64,000 nucleotides of DNA from Bagarius yarrelli (GCA_005784505.1 VCAZ01000012.1:176001-240000), one strand, 5' to 3'; positions 21,745-35,748 are shown, counted from the stretch's first letter. Translations and numbers: made by a program. Notes: generated by a model from the letters alone, not told the origin.

Positions 21745-21896
21745 CAGGGGCACGGCTAGGGGGTTAGGATGATTCTAAGGGCCCACACACACATCGGGGG
21801 CCCCCAGAGATCTGTTTTATCAGTAGTAACAGTGCAGAATGGGGGGCCCAAACTTACTGTATTTCATTGGGCCCCAAATTTCTGGCAGAGCCCCTG
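21745..21896. mobile_element. non-autonomous hAT-like element, copy 1
   Basis: 152 bp bounded by CAGGGGCACGGCTA and its inverted partner TGGCAGAGCCCCTG. It shares internal blocks (ATTCTAAGGGCCC, GGGGGCCCCCAGAGATC, ATTGGGCCCCAAATT) with the copy at 37467-37663. Target duplication is not clear here. Confidence 0.6.
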
Positions 21897-24800
21897 TTCA
21901 CCATGCTAATAATACATTTATTTCTGAGATCGAAAGAAGATTACGGTTTCTATAGTAACAGCTAATAGTGTAGTACACGGTGGATGCTTCTCTTAAACAG
22001 ATTAACGCGTGTGTGTGTGTGTGTGTGTGTGTTAACATTAATATAATGAAGTTGTCTGTTAGGGGAGGTGTTTTGTTGGTTGTATTAGAGATTACAGAAT
22101 GTTACCTGTAACCCTAAATGGATAAAAAAAGTACAAAAGTGTCATCATTTAATAGATAGAGATTGTAATTATAATCAATTATCATATTCACTTAATAGAC
22201 ACAAGCATTCATTTCATTGAGGTTTTAATCGGAATTTAATTTATAACTTATTATAACTAACCTAAAAGCGAGCGGGTTCGAGGGAACAACCAGATGAAAA
22301 TCCCTCTTAGAGAGAACAAATAAGGAAAGGAAAAAAACTCATATCCGCATTTTTACTGAAAGAGTCGCTGTGCAAAAGACATTATCTCTAATTTCATCTG
22401 TAGAATTTATCCTCAAATAAAAAAACAAAACTGAGCTCAGGATCCGGAACAATAATCTGATAATCCAGTTCTACAGCTCTGTGTTTGTTTTCTGTTTTCT
22501 TTACTGATGTTATAAAGACTAATAATTAGACCAAGCAGCTGAATCGTGTGACTCATATGACCTGCTTTGTGACTGAAATATTCTGTGGTATGTAGCGGTG
22601 AGTGGGGTAAATACAAGTGCCTTTAGTTTCCTCCCCTTTTTTTTAAAAAAGTTCCCTCTTTTGTTAATTTGTCTGGTACAAATGTGCGGTCCTGTTTTAG
22701 AAAGAAAAATTATCTTTAATTTATTATTTACTACAAAATAACACACCACAAACATCCAGCCTCATAAAACCATCCGGTTCCTGAGCAGAGGTTAAACAGT
22801 CAGTTCCAGATGTGTGTCGTTTCCATCTGTACGCAGCTGCACTCAGAGTCTGACGAGATGTTACTCAGCTGTGAAATAGGACAGAGTGACGTGATGTCTG
22901 TAGCAGCCGGCGAGGATTCGGGGGTGAAAAAATACAACAAACTGGAACAGTAAGATGTGAAGCTGGTGGAAGAATCGCTTCCTCTCTGCGTTTCTAGGGA
23001 AACGGAGCGCTATTAAACAGGAGCACCGCTAACAACCCTATGAAATTATTTCTATTACATTACTGCTAGTACTTAGTAGCAGAACTTTGCAAGAGAACTT
23101 TGCTGATTTGTTAAAGCTTCCAAACACAATTCTGTTTGGATGAAGATGACATATGTGTACAGGACATTATCTATAATCACACACTCCACTGTCTCCGGAT
23201 GAGGATGGCTTCCTGCTTGAGTCGGGTTCCTCTCAAGGTTCCTTCTTAAAATCATCTCAGGGAGTTTTTCCCTTAGATTTACACATTAAAGATAAATATG
23301 AAATTAATTAAAAAAAACGTTTCAGTTAAATTCTGTTGTTTTGTAAAGCTAGTTTGATATAATGTCTATTGTTAAAAGCGCTAAACACATAAAATGAAAT
23401 TGATTTGACATATTTGTCTTCCAGAAAATATTCCATAGAACAGAATTGCTTTTCTGAGTTATTGCAAATTTGATCTTTTTTACAATTTAAAAGCATGTCA
23501 AAAGTCAAAACTTTACTGACTTCAAGTTCGCAAGAATAAATTAGCCAAAGCTACACGAGACCACCAGATTCTGGTAACACACCAAGCATTTGTACGCCAT
23601 TGCACATGCAAAACGGTTAATTTTCAATCCAGTTAAATGTTTACACGTGGTCTTGATCGGACTAGAAAAGATTTAAAACACCTCTTACAATCCTAACCAA
23701 ACTTCGATCCAATTCGGTTGATTCATTCAGATTAACGTGTTTACATGTGCCTCTTTAATCTGATTGTGTTTATAGTACTATTACAATCAGATCATTCAGA
23801 TCCATATAAACCCAACTACTGAAACGCCGTGTTGCAAAAGTTGGACTATTTGGGACTCGACAAATAAGAGTGTAGTTGCTGCCTGGTTCAGTTGCCGGTT
23901 AAAGGCGGGTCGAGTCGACCAATGTGTTTTATTCATTAATGTAAGCATTCATTGTTTAGCAGTTCCATACGAGTCAAGTCAAAAAGTTTAAACAAATCTG
24001 ATTAACTTTTTCAAGCAAATTGTTTAAAAAAGTCATTTTCCTGTGACGCTGGATTTGGGTTTATTTTCTAAGTGATGAGCGTAACTCCAGCGAGGGATTG
24101 ATTGCTTTTGTCTCCAGAGCTAAAGAAAATGAGAAATCATCAGAGTCAGAAACCTGTAACATTTTTGCACCTATTTGGAAATCAAAAACGGAAATCTGTC
24201 TAGCGGAAGTGAAAACGGTGGCATTGTGCAGTGTTATTAAAGAAGTACAGGTAAAATATGTAAATCTGCAAATAAACAAAAACAAAGCTGCAGTTGGTGA
24301 ATGCATGCAATCATTTATCGGGACAACAATCATAACACTGGCACATACCGGAGTCTAAATAACTCAACAGGATTAAAACTATTTAACATAAAATCACTTT
24401 TATCATAATATAGTTATTATTTATATAATATATATGTTTTAATAGTAAACAAAGAAATAAAAATAGTAAAACAAATAAATAAAAATAACCTCTAATTGTT
24501 TTTCTAAATGAATCAAAATAAGTTTTCAGCTTTTTAGCTGTTATTTCTGTGAGTAAACGATTCAGGAAAATAAAGGTTTATTTTTAAATGCAGACTTGTG
24601 TGATAAATATAGAACTGAGATCTCATGATACAATCATGAACATGACTCTTTTTTTTTCACTTGCTCTTTTGTCCTCCAGCTCGTGTTCTGATTGGTTCAG
24701 CAGTAAAAAGGTCCCAGTTTAGAACTTTCCCCAGTGACATAAAACAGACACTTCCTGTCTAAGATTCAGTCACACTCTGTATTTAAGAAGTAAATGAAAG

Positions 24801-25059
24801 TCTCTGAAGCTCTTTATTCCACATCCAGTGCAGATGCACAGCGTCACAATCCAGTTTAATAAATTAAAATTTCTCGACCACAGAAAAGGAAGCTTGTTGT
24901 GTTCCGTACTCTTTTTACGCACTGCGGCTCTCCTGTGGGTCGGTTAAAAGCAGCCTGGCACGACTTCAGTCCTGTACAAACAAACCTGGGCTTTAAACTC
25001 TACTCGATGCACCCTTCAATTTATAAAACCAAACTCTCCACGCTTTATAGTCTAAACTC
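21897..25059. other. intergenic, no gene seen
   Basis: AT-rich sequence with a (TG) tract at 22010-22031. A minus-strand fragment of the 17.7-kb repeat family lies near 23190-23275 (GGTTCCTCTCAAGGTTCCTT, CTCAGGGAGTTTTTCCC). There are only short open frames, none with recognisable protein. Confidence 0.5.
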
Positions 25060-25535
25060 TCAGTCACACACTCGTCTAGAATGTCTCTGAATGTTGTATT
25101 ATTCCATTATTCCTTTATTGGAACTTAGAGACTCAACCCCTGTTTCAGCAGGACAATGTCCCTGTGCACAAAACCCCTGATCTTCAATAAGGACATGCTG
25201 TGTTTTGGATGTTTTGGAGTAGAAAAACTCTCATGTCCTGTACAGAGTCCTAATTCTGACTCAACCCCTTTAAACTGAACACCTGTGGGATGAACTGGAA
25301 CCCCAGACCTCCTCACATCAACATTAGTGTCTGATTTCATTAATACCAGGGGAATGAAAGACTATATCCACACAGTCACATGGCCCAATCTAGCGTAAAA
25401 CCTGCACAGAAGACTGGAGATAATTATAGGAGGAGGAGTGAGAATAACATCTGGAATAGGATGTGAAAAAACACACTGATGGATGTGACGGGCAGGTGTC
25501 CCAATACTTTTGGTTATAGAGTTCATGTGTAGCCA
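25060..25535 (+). pseudogene. Tc1/mariner-like transposase remnant, copy 1
   Basis: Decayed 3' part of a Tc1-like transposon. The plus strand still encodes pieces of the DDE transposase: L-F-Q-Q-D-N-V-P-V-H-K near 25138, and the PNPIEHLWDELE-type region, broken by frameshifts, near 25260-25300. It ends in CAGGTGTCCCAATACTTTTG, the terminal-repeat type of this family. The frame is broken several times, so it cannot make an active enzyme. A closely similar copy lies at 41160-41830. Confidence 0.7.
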
Positions 25536-27470
25536 GAAAAACAGTACATTGGTGAATTAAATACTAAAAACACTGCTTTGCTTTCATAACGTCACACAAA
25601 AAAAGTACATTAAAATAAGTTTTATTACTATTTTGTATTTTACGAGATAATTTTTAATGAACAAGTTGACTGAGTCATTTAGGAGTCGACTCTTATTGAT
25701 GACTCACTTTCACAAACAGCTGAAATTCCTATCATTAAAAAGTATAAAAATAAAGTAAAAATAAAAAATTAATTAAAAGACAAAATAGCAGAGTAAGTTT
25801 TAAGTTTTTAGCAATCAAAGAAATAAAGAGTTTATGAACTCGGGCCCTTGTGTTTGTCTGTTCCTTCTGTTTAAATGATTCACACACAGCTGTAATGACA
25901 GATCTGAAAATACTTTACCATCATACATGTGACGCAGAAATAAGTATACAAGCTATGAATGTGGTCAGTGCACGACTATATATTTACTGGACCAGGAGGG
26001 AAAATATGATGTCAGTAGGCAAAGCTTTAACTACAGACCGAAGTTCGGGTTAATTAACAACATTTCAATAAGCCAGTGCTAACAGGCGATTCCAGTATTT
26101 CACAATACTTTACAATTAATATTTCACAATTCCAAACTATTAAATCAACTCACATCACTTCCAGAAGAATACATCCAAAAATAAACCCACAAAAAACGTG
26201 TAGCTCTTTTTAACAGTTGCTTTTTCCCAATAGTTTTGCGTTTATGTTACACTTAGTTTGTAATCTAGTGAACCAGAATTAAGATATTCACTAGCTTAAA
26301 GCACTTTTGTACGTCACTCTGTATAAGGGTTAATGTATCCAGAGAAAACATACATCACTCAGTTATAACCATGTTATAACACAGACATGGCTGTTCCTAA
26401 TCTATTCAATCTTTTATTGAAGACATTTAAGGGTAAGAGTAGAAGCACATGATTCTCTCTCTGTTGTTAGAGTTCCTCGATGTTGTAGGGTAAATCAGTG
26501 CCATTGCACCCACCTTATGTCACATTATGTCACTTTATGTCATGTATTATAAGTGGTACAGTAAATCAGCATGATAGAAAAATTTAAGTTTTGTTTGGGG
26601 AGAAAAAAATCTCTTCTGAATAAATAAGCAGGTAGTTATTATATGTAGTTGTTATAAAGTAACATAATGCATATCTGCATTATAACTAGGAATGCACGAT
26701 ATTTATCAGACAGATAAATGATTGGGTAATCGATCCGATTAGTGAATACAATCTGATAAATAGATCTGATAAAGTGAATCAATCAATCAGTCTGATTTAT
26801 CTGAGATTAATTCGCTTTCCGGGTGAAAGTGACTGCAGTCAGTGCTACCAGATTGGGTGGTTTTCTGCTCTATTGGACCTGAAATAAATGCATTGGTCGG
26901 GTTTAATAATATTTAGGCTGCTTCTTGATAAGACTGGCGTGTGTTTAGTTGGTTTATCAAAATGTACATTAAATTATTACTGGTGTTTTACACAAAAATA
27001 AAAACATTCGTAGAGTCAGAACTGGTTTTTGGAACCAAACATAGAAATATGAACTTTATTGTTTATCGGTATTTGTACTGAAATCGGCCATGAGACTTAA
27101 TTATCGGTTCAGTTATTTATTTAACTATAAAACGGTTCACACAGCCGCCTGTATTTTAGAATAAAAGTCTTAATTAAATCTGTTTCGTTTTCTGTGATGT
27201 TCCGAAAGCTCGTTCTGTCTATCAGTAGCTGAAATTTGATGTTTAACTACTAAAATTGGGACAAACCCACATCTCACACTAGAAGACATCCTAATTCCTG
27301 AATTTCCAGCCTCACAAACAGAAAATTATTTATTTATTTTAAACTCTTCTAACTTGTTGGTGTGTAAAGTTTTGCTCGCTCTGGATCTTGGTGGTGCAGC
27401 AGGTTTGTTTTAGTCGATGAGTCATTGTATGAGCTCATTGGAAATAAATATGTGTGTGTGTGTGTTTCAG
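25536..27470. other. intergenic, no gene seen
   Basis: AT-rich non-coding DNA. Around 26690-26830 and 27050-27110 are GATAAATGATTGGGT / CGATCCGATT-like stretches that recur near 28200-28540 and 63260-63340. They are probably fragments of one interspersed repeat with an ACCGATAT-type motif. Confidence 0.4.
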
Positions 27471-27660
27471 AAGCCTGAAGAGAAGACTAAGGAGCGTGTG
27501 TGTGAGAGAGGAAGAGAAAAGAGACGGGGCTGAAGTGAAGCTACAGCAAGAGGCGGGAACACCAACCTCTCATTAGAGAAGTGACACTAGGAACAGATCC
27601 AGTCTGAGATTAGACACACCACAGTGACACCGGTCCGAGTCGGACACGCTTACTAAATAA
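27471..27660 (+). other. possible terminal exon or non-coding RNA exon
   Basis: A good acceptor (TGTGTGTGTGTGTTTCAG) precedes AAGCCTGAAGAGAAGACTAA. One frame is open for 20 codons to TGA at 27531-27533 (K-P-E-E-K-T-K-E-R...), and the segment is more GC-rich than its surroundings. AATAAA occurs at about 27655. No upstream partner exon is recognised, so this may be chance. Confidence 0.15.
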
Positions 27661-27840
27661 AAACACAGAGGACGTAGAGGACACTGAATTTAACATGAAG
27701 GAGTTTAAACACTAACTCTGACCAAGAAAGACAGCTGAGCGAGCTGGCCGTGTGTCTGTGTCAACTGTTGGCCATGTTTGATAAGCTCCCACTCCCTTCA
27801 TCAGCTACAGGACATGGAGCTTACAGCTCTGGGAATTATC

Positions 27841-27844
<4 letters not shown>

Positions 27845-27873
<29 letters not shown>
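27845..27873. repeat. (TG)n microsatellite
   Basis: About 14 uninterrupted TG units. Confidence 0.9.
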
Positions 27874-27874
<1 letters not shown>

Positions 27875-27999
27875 CATGATAACTGAAGTGCCGTTTCACT
27901 GTCACTTTATCTTCAACAAACCCTAGGACTCCACTGTTTGCCAAGCACCAAATACTTTTAAGAACATCCTGAACTCCTGTTTCGTTTATAAACACTTTA

Positions 28000-29280
28000 T
28001 AATGCAGCATAAGCATTTTATTACAAGTCTAATATGGTGCACAGCGACTGGGAGCAACTTTTAACACAAGTTACTTGTTGGTTAATGTCTGGTAACCGCA
28101 GTGTTCATAAGATTACATGAAACCTTTATAAGACAGACATAACACTTACATAAACATTTATGAGGTCCTGATGATGATTCTGCCCAAAATATATATAACT
28201 TAAGATCGAGTACTATTCATTTTTGGGGGGAAATGATACTAATATCGATTATGTTTATGAGAGCGATAACCAATATAAAGAACCGATATTTATTTATTGT
28301 TTGACTTCTGTTTTTGATCTAATGAGGATAACTACTAACGTAAACAAGTGTTTTTATTGTATAACACCATGAATACTGTCATTTTACTCCCTCACAGCCT
28401 CTTTATTATGAGGGTTTTTTTGCATGTAATTGCATTTGTCAAAACACTCACAAAATAGTGCCAAATATCGTTGGATCCGATAATAAAATAGGCTTAAATA
28501 TCAGAAAAAGTAAAGTTAAAACCGATTATCAGTCGATCTCCAGTTATAACATTATCATAGCTGTTGTATGTATTCATAAACATGTTATGAATAAAAATGT
28601 GTAACTCACATTTACAAAGCAATGCAACATATACAGTACATCACTTAGGTGTCTATGACTAGCAAAAACTGTGTCATGGCCAATTTATGTCATAGGTATT
28701 TGTAAAGATGTTAAAAGCAGAAATATAAAACTAATTAAAGCTAAATAAAATAAACACAGGTCTGTCGTGTGACGAGTTCACTCGTCAAGGCGCATGAAAA
28801 ATGTTACGACACAGTCATAAGTGTTCATAAAATCTAATGAACGAATCAAACATAAATATATTCACTTAAGAACCAGGGAGTAAAATATATAAGATATTTA
28901 AGACGAGATATATAAGCCTGCATAAAATGCTTCTCATCTTGTTATAACAGTGTCATGAGAAGGTAATAAGCAAATATAAATGTGTGTTATAAGCAGAATT
29001 AACGTACCTACCTAAATATATAACATGATAATAGGTATGTTAATGTTAGGCAATGTTAAGACAAATTCTAAAAAAGGGTGTTTACGGCTACATAATTGTG
29101 TTATTACATGGTAACAACATGTCATAGGTGTTAATAAACCAACCATAGTTTAACTGTAACGGCATGTACATCATAAAAAGGTTATTACAATGTTACTCTG
29201 ACGCTCTCAGGGTACATTTTATGTTATTACGAATGTCTATGTAGGTCTGTGATCAGTTATGTAGCCTTATGAACACTGTA
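28000..29280. repeat. degenerate TGTTATAAC / GTCATAAGT repeat region
   Basis: Short motifs such as TGTTATAACAGTGTCATGA, GTCATAAGTGTTCATAAAA, CATGTCATAGGTGTTAATAA and CGGCATGTACATCATAAAAA recur at irregular spacing for over 1 kb. This looks like an ancient, strongly diverged tandem array. No coding signal. Confidence 0.5.
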
Positions 29281-30289
29281 TGTCAACAAATGCTCGATGC
29301 GAGGACAGTATTGAGAAAAATATTGTTTTCTATCATAAACTCTGTTTGAGTCAGTGAACTGTAAATTAATAAAATATTTATGAAGAAATTTTGCAAATAA
29401 AGAGTTTTTTGTAGTAAACATCGTCTCTCTTTATTCAGTAACAAAGCAGTTCTCCGACGATTGATATATTGCTACTGTAAACCAGCTCAGTTGAATACAT
29501 TGATTTACGGTTCAAAATGTAAGCTCTTTTTTATGCATACACACTATTCTTTTTTAATCAGAGACAAGCTTGAGTGCATTTTCACATGTTATAAAGGAGT
29601 AATAAGCGAGTAATAAGCCGTGTCATCTCGCTAGATAGATATATCACACACGTTTACATGGCAACCCCTTGATACGGAGTATATTCTGACGGAGAGGCGG
29701 ACACATGCAGGACAGCGTAAGGAGGAAACTAGACATATGTACAAATCCGCAGAACCGATCTGAACAGCTGCTGAACGTCCAGGTTTACATCACAGCTGGA
29801 TTTAGGTCCATTCCAGAAGGTGCGAGTAGCTGCAACGGCGTCAGCGTCATTAAGTCATTTCTGAAATCAAATGTAAAATAATTCACAGGATGAGTATGTT
29901 TTCACAGTTTTTGACTCGTCCAGCGATCAGGAGAAGAGATGCTCACGAGAAAAACGGCAATGTTTTAGAAGACGTTACATTTTTCCATAAAAAAAAAAAT
30001 TTCCATGTTTGCTTCCCAATCTGAAGCGCAGGGGGAATGACAGCTGAAATCATCATAAGTTCAGTTCCCACCACCACCGATCTGCCACACTTGGGACCCT
30101 TAACAGTTTTGTTGGATTAAAAAAAAGTCGATCCATATAATAATGTTGCCAAATGTAAGTATAAATGTACATGAGACGACTTGTTCGTTTTGTCTTTTAC
30201 TGGATTACTAATAATCAGTCGATTTAAAACCACATTAACATCGTTAACGTATTGTGATTGCTGCTTAACTCCTGCAGATGTGTTTACAT
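29281..30289. other. intergenic, no gene seen
   Basis: AT-rich sequence without recognisable exons, RNA genes or clear repeats. Confidence 0.5.
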
Positions 30290-30485
30290 TAGCGGTGGGC
30301 AATCTCAGTCCTGGAGGGTCGGGGTGTCCTACAAAGTTTAGCTTCAACCCTAATCAAACACACCTGAACCAACTAATCAAGATCTTGCTAGGTTTACTTG
30401 AAACTTACAGGTAAGTGTGTTGAGGCAAGTTGGAGCTAAACTCTGCAGGACACCAGGCCTCCAGGACCGAGATTGGACACCCCTG
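30290..30485. mobile_element. non-autonomous hAT-like element with target duplication
   Basis: A 196-bp palindromic element of a common fish family. Its left end is TAGCGGTGGGCAATCTCAGT and its right end the inverted partner ACCGAGATTGGACACCCCTG. The internal core is CAAACACACCTGAACCAACT. It is flanked by 8-bp near-identical duplications GTTTACAT (30282-30289) and ATTTACAT (30486-30493), as expected for hAT elements. Confidence 0.85.
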
Positions 30486-30493
30486 ATTTACAT

Positions 30494-33300
30494 GACTTTC
30501 TCCACATTCCGGACCAGAAAGCGGTGGAAATTTTAGTTTTTTTCAGCTTATAATTATCATTTCAAGAGTAACGTAACACAATCAATTTACACTTCAATTG
30601 AGGGCCACCAGGACGATACTGAAGCAGTTCCTAGAGTAACTCCATTACAAAAAAACAATTATTTTGCCTCAAAGTCTGTTTTACTTCATTTTAAAGCCCA
30701 CGTCATGATTTTTTTTTAGTGTGAAACGATTTCCAAGCCGTTGACGGCGATGTGGTTTGTGGGCTTTGTGGAATGGGGCGATATCGATGGCGATAAACAA
30801 AGAGAAGAACCAAACTGGAGAAAATGACAGAAAATGTTCATGAGATCATTTTACACTGAAAAGTAAAAAAACGCTGTGGCGTGTGTCCGTTGCAAAATCA
30901 AGCATACCACAACAGCATGCTGTCCAATCTGCAGAATCTCTAAGGAAAACATCAATTTTCACCCGAGACAAGCTACAATCCGTGTAGAGTCTAGTAAATT
31001 TAATTTTTAATACTTGATGGAATTTCGGTAGAATACAAGATTACCAAAATATTCGATAGCTACAGCCCTAAATTGATAACAGCTACGTGTATTAGAGTGT
31101 GAGAAAGCAAGCACATGCTTCCTTTGCTATTTTCTTATTTTTTTTGTCGTAACACACACATTGAGTTAAGCATTTTCTTCCACACGGACTCGGCTGATTG
31201 GTTAGCATCCCTAGGATTGACCGGCATTACCTTGTCGCAGCAGCAGCATACAAACCAGCATGTGGATGACAAAAACGTATTGGTGTCTGCAAAATTCTTT
31301 TAAATGTTTTTTTTTTTTTTTTTTATGATTAAACAATAATATAAAAATAAAAATACAAATACGTGTGTTTTATCAAATACATTTATATTCTTTTTTTGGA
31401 TCGTTCTGCTAAGGGTGCAAAAACTTTTGGACTTAATCTTTTGAAGTTTTTTTGCAGCGGTATGTTGTTCTAATATTAGTGTATTTCTTGTACAGTATTT
31501 TTATGAAAAACTTATAACATTTTAAACTTTTATTTCTATCATTTATTTAGTTTTTTTTAATTTACATTTATTCGCAAAATTTTCTGGCTACGAAAAAAAA
31601 AACTTACCGACCACCAGAAAGGTTTACCTTTCAGAAATATAACTTTGGGGAATAGTGTTTTGTAATTTAGCTAGATAAACCAGCTAGTTAAGTTGTAAAG
31701 TTTTTTTGAAACAAACTAATTTAATAAGTTTGTTAGTTAACTCGAATTGCGTTATCGAATTGAGTCAATTAGTTAGCAATTTTTCAAATTCAGCTTTATT
31801 TAAATTAGCAAGCTATTTTTATTTTTGTAAACTGAATTGTTTCATGAGCTTGCTATGGACGTTAACAATCTAATTATACTGTGTTTTAGCTCATTACATT
31901 AGCAACCAAATAAAATTTTGTACTTAAACATTGTTTGATTTTTAAAAAGTATTTATCAGTTTCCATCATTTTTAGCGCAAAAGGCAAAAAAACCCCCAAA
32001 AAAACAATGAATTTTTGCATCTTTCCCACGTTGAGCAATGTTTAGCCGAAATCCTAACAAATGTAAACGCTGGAGTTTTTCCATTAGGACATCGATGAAG
32101 TGGACGGATAGTAATACGAGTTGCTAGCGGTTGAGTAAATTTACAGCTCGATTTGCGACAATAAGGAATCAACTATATATTTATTTATTTATAACATAGC
32201 AGCTGTGTAACTAAGCTTTCGCTGCTTATTGTCACGCAACTGCAGAAACACTCAGAAGACACGACGTGGACACAGCTGCACGTTGAGTCAGAGCCGCTCA
32301 CATCTGGGGGAAACAGATAAGCGTGAGCACAGCATGGAAATGTGAAGTGTTTATGTTAATGATGTGAAAGTGTGGCTTGTAAATGTTAGCGGCAGCTGGA
32401 GATTAGCGAATACTGGATTTCATGACTGTTTCCTATGAAAGTTATTTCTTATGTTTAATAGCCCCAGGATCCAGGGGTGGAAATGACTGGGGAAGTGTAT
32501 TATGGTATAATATTATTAAACAGTTCAGTAGGATTCATTATTATTATTAGTTTTGTATGTACAGTCGCGCAAACACAGAGGAAAATAATCTATATATTGA
32601 CCCCCAAGATTCTCATTGCACATCGAAAACCGCACAAAACCAAATCTCTAATTTAATTTATGTTGATTATTTTTGGAGATTAAAAAATGCGGCACTTCTT
32701 TCACCTCACATAAATAAAATATCTGTCTGTAACATCTGAATTTAAAGCTAAAAATAGAAATCAACCTTATGTGTAACTCCTCCCTGTAATTTACATGGTT
32801 ACGTTAGCTACAGTGGCTTTGTAATTAATGCAAATTTATAGGGACGTATTTTAAACCATTGTTTTTGAATAAATGCAAAATCAGCTAGTAATGAACCTTA
32901 GCTTGTTACAGTAGCTGGAAAAATTCATTCTTTGTACTTTAACTAGTTCTAGTGTAAACTATTTTAACCCAAGTAGTTAGTTGACAATTCGGGCCATTCA
33001 ATTTGATATCTAGTTTCAATTTAAAAAATTATTAACAAAAAGAAAAATGTATGAAAATTTGTCTTCACGATTTAGCATCAGTTAGAGAAAAACTGCCAGA
33101 CAACAGTAACTGTGTGTGTAATGTAGCTAAATCAATGGGTTACAAAAATTAAGCTTATGTCATTTAACTTCTAACAATGTTACTGTAAAGAACGTCGATA
33201 ATTTATTTAACTAGCTAAGGTTTTTAACGTAGTTTATGTCGTTAAATAATTAGCATATTATATAAGCTTAAGAGTTGAGAATGTGCCTTTCGAAGTAATT
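30494..33300. other. intergenic, no gene seen
   Basis: AT-rich DNA downstream of slc9a7. It includes poly-T near 31304-31324 and many TTAGCTA / GTTAGTTA motifs (31660-31880, 32800-33250). No exons recognised. Confidence 0.45.
33202..33207 (-). terminator. slc9a7: candidate slc9a7 polyadenylation signal
   Basis: TTTATT on the plus strand is AATAAA on the gene strand and is the first canonical hexamer I find after the stop codon, about 930 nt downstream. A nearer variant signal may be used instead. Confidence 0.3.
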
Positions 33301-33460
33301 TGTAAATTAGCTTTTTAGCTAGCAGTTTTGTAAATAATTACATTGGCTAAGTGGGTTTTGTGAATGATTTTGTTAGTTATCTTAGTTTTGTAAATTAGCT
33401 CATTAGCTACCTGAGTTTTGTAAATTTCTACATTAGCTAGCCGAGTTTAGTAAATTAAAG
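33300..33460. repeat. degenerate ~40-bp repeat in the slc9a7 3' flank
   Basis: About four diverged copies of GAGTTTTGTAAATTAGCTCA followed by TTAGCTACCT. Probably within the slc9a7 3' UTR if the 33.2-kb signal is used. Confidence 0.6.
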
Positions 33461-34050
33461 ACACTCACTAGTTAAAAAAAAGTTTAAACATGATTCATTG
33501 GAACCCCTAATATTTTCGGTAGGTTGAGGTTTGTTTTTGGATGTTACAGTGACACGACCTTCATTCATGGCATGTGTATGTGTGTGTGTGAGATCTCTTA
33601 CTTTAGTAAACTTCATCAAAGCCTTCGTACTTTCTCTCACCGTAACGCTTCAGGAGAAGACTTTCACTTACGGCAGCTCGTTTGTGCTAAAGTCTTGGGG
33701 GGGGGGGTCCAGCGTGAGATAACCAAGCATGACAATCTCAACGTAAACGTGTACGTGTGCACGAGTGTGTGAGGAAGCTACATGTGGCTTGTAACGCCGA
33801 CGCAATGTCTATACTTAGATTTCACATTTTTAGCCCATCAAAATGGCATGTGGCTGACAAAAAAAAAAAAATACTACACACAGCCAATCAAAACCCACAC
33901 ATCCTATAGCATTCCCAAAATTCACAGTATCGCCCGAGTTCTGCATCTTCTGCAGTTTAGTAAACGCTCGAGATCTTCTCACACAGACTCCTTCCCGATT
34001 TCCTGTTTGATGTCGTTAAAGCAGTGCAAGAAGATCAAATGAAGTCCAAG

Positions 34051-34060
<10 letters not shown>

Positions 34061-34090
<30 letters not shown>
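34061..34090. repeat. (GA)n microsatellite next to the slc9a7 stop codon
   Basis: About 14 GA units, 45 nt downstream of the slc9a7 stop codon on the gene strand, so transcribed as (TC)n in the 3' UTR. Confidence 0.9.
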
Positions 34091-34091
<1 letters not shown>

Positions 34092-34135
34092 AAGAAAATG
34101 TGCAGGGGGCGGAGTCAGTGAGTAGGGGCGGCGCC

Positions 34136-35031
34136 TCAGACGTGATCTTCCATAGGGAAAACCAGTCGTGTGCCTCGGCTTAGAAACTCCTGCTCCCGTA
34201 AGTCCAGCTCTCTCTCCAGAGCCTCCTCAGAGGTGCTCCCGTTGCGCTTGCCGCTCCTTGACGCCAGCGCTGCTGCAGACGCTCCGTTAACTGTGATGGC
34301 CGTGTCGCCGTACGTCAGCGCCAGTTCCCTGTCAGTCAGGATCAGGTCCGAGTCAGTGTCCTGAAGCTGCTCGCTGTTCTGTAAAGAACAGGGACAAGAA
34401 AAAGATGACGCGGGGAAGAGGGGTGGGAACCTCAGGTACTCTCTCTTACACAAACACACATTCTGTCTCTCTCTCCTTTTGTCAATATTTTTGAAGTGGT
34501 AGCTCTGCGGTTAAGGTGTTGGACTGATACCTGGAATATCACGGTTTGATTCCCAGCACCACCAAGTTACCACTGTTGGGCCCCTGAGCTCTTAACTGCC
34601 ACTTGCTTAGTTGTGTAAATTAGATAAAAGTAAGTCGCTCTGGATAAGGACGTAAATGTACATTTTTAAGATGTTAGATGTTATAATTACAAATATATCT
34701 TGGTATATATATATAATAGATATATGACCCAAAGATCGATATTAGCAATAAGGAAAAACACTCCCTGTTTATTACATTATTAAATAATAAAAACTCAGAA
34801 CGAGATGCTGGGGAAAACTGTCAGTTTGTTCGTTAAGTACAAATAAAATCAGAGTCTTACACATCACACACCTTTTAAAAAATCATTGAAGCCTAAAACT
34901 ACATACAACCGTTGTATGTATTTTGGCTTCAATGATTAAAAGACGAAAGAAATAAAAGATCAAAGACAAAAATAACAAAAGAAGAGAAAAAAAAAGGGAT
35001 GAGGAATAAGTACACTATACACACACACACA

Positions 35032-35087
<56 letters not shown>

Positions 35088-35703
35088 CAGGGAAAATCAT
35101 TGGGGCAGATAAAAGAGTTGATGACTACTGGTTCAAATACACACACACACACACACACACACACAGCTTCATCCTTTCATTTTCTTTTTCACACTCACAC
35201 AAACACACACCTTACACACACACACTCTCTCTTATACACTAACTCTTTCTCACACATACTCATTGGTTACACAAAGACAGACACACACTCCCATGCTTGC
35301 TTACAGATTCACACACTCAGTGGTTTTTACACACACTTTTATCTGGCACACTACACGCACACCCCTAGGTCTGTCCTTTCTCCGTCTCTTACTCTCTTTC
35401 TCACACACACAGACACATCTTCTATTACTGAAACACACACCCTCTTTACTGGTATGTATGTATGTATGTATGTATGTATATCTCACACATACACACACAC
35501 ATACACAAACATCATCTATTACTGAAACACACATTCTCTTTACTGGTATGTATGTATGTATATCTCACACATACACACACATCATCTATTACTGAAACAC
35601 ACATTCTCTTTACTGGTATGTATGTATATCTCACACACAGCTGCATGCACACATTTCTCTCCGTCACACACTCCAGTGCTTGTATTTTTATATATATTTT
35701 ATA

Positions 35704-35748
<45 letters not shown>

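Noticed and set aside
23073..24358. 60-90-codon frames on both strands
   Set aside because: AT-rich intergenic open frames without splice context, family motifs or codon bias.
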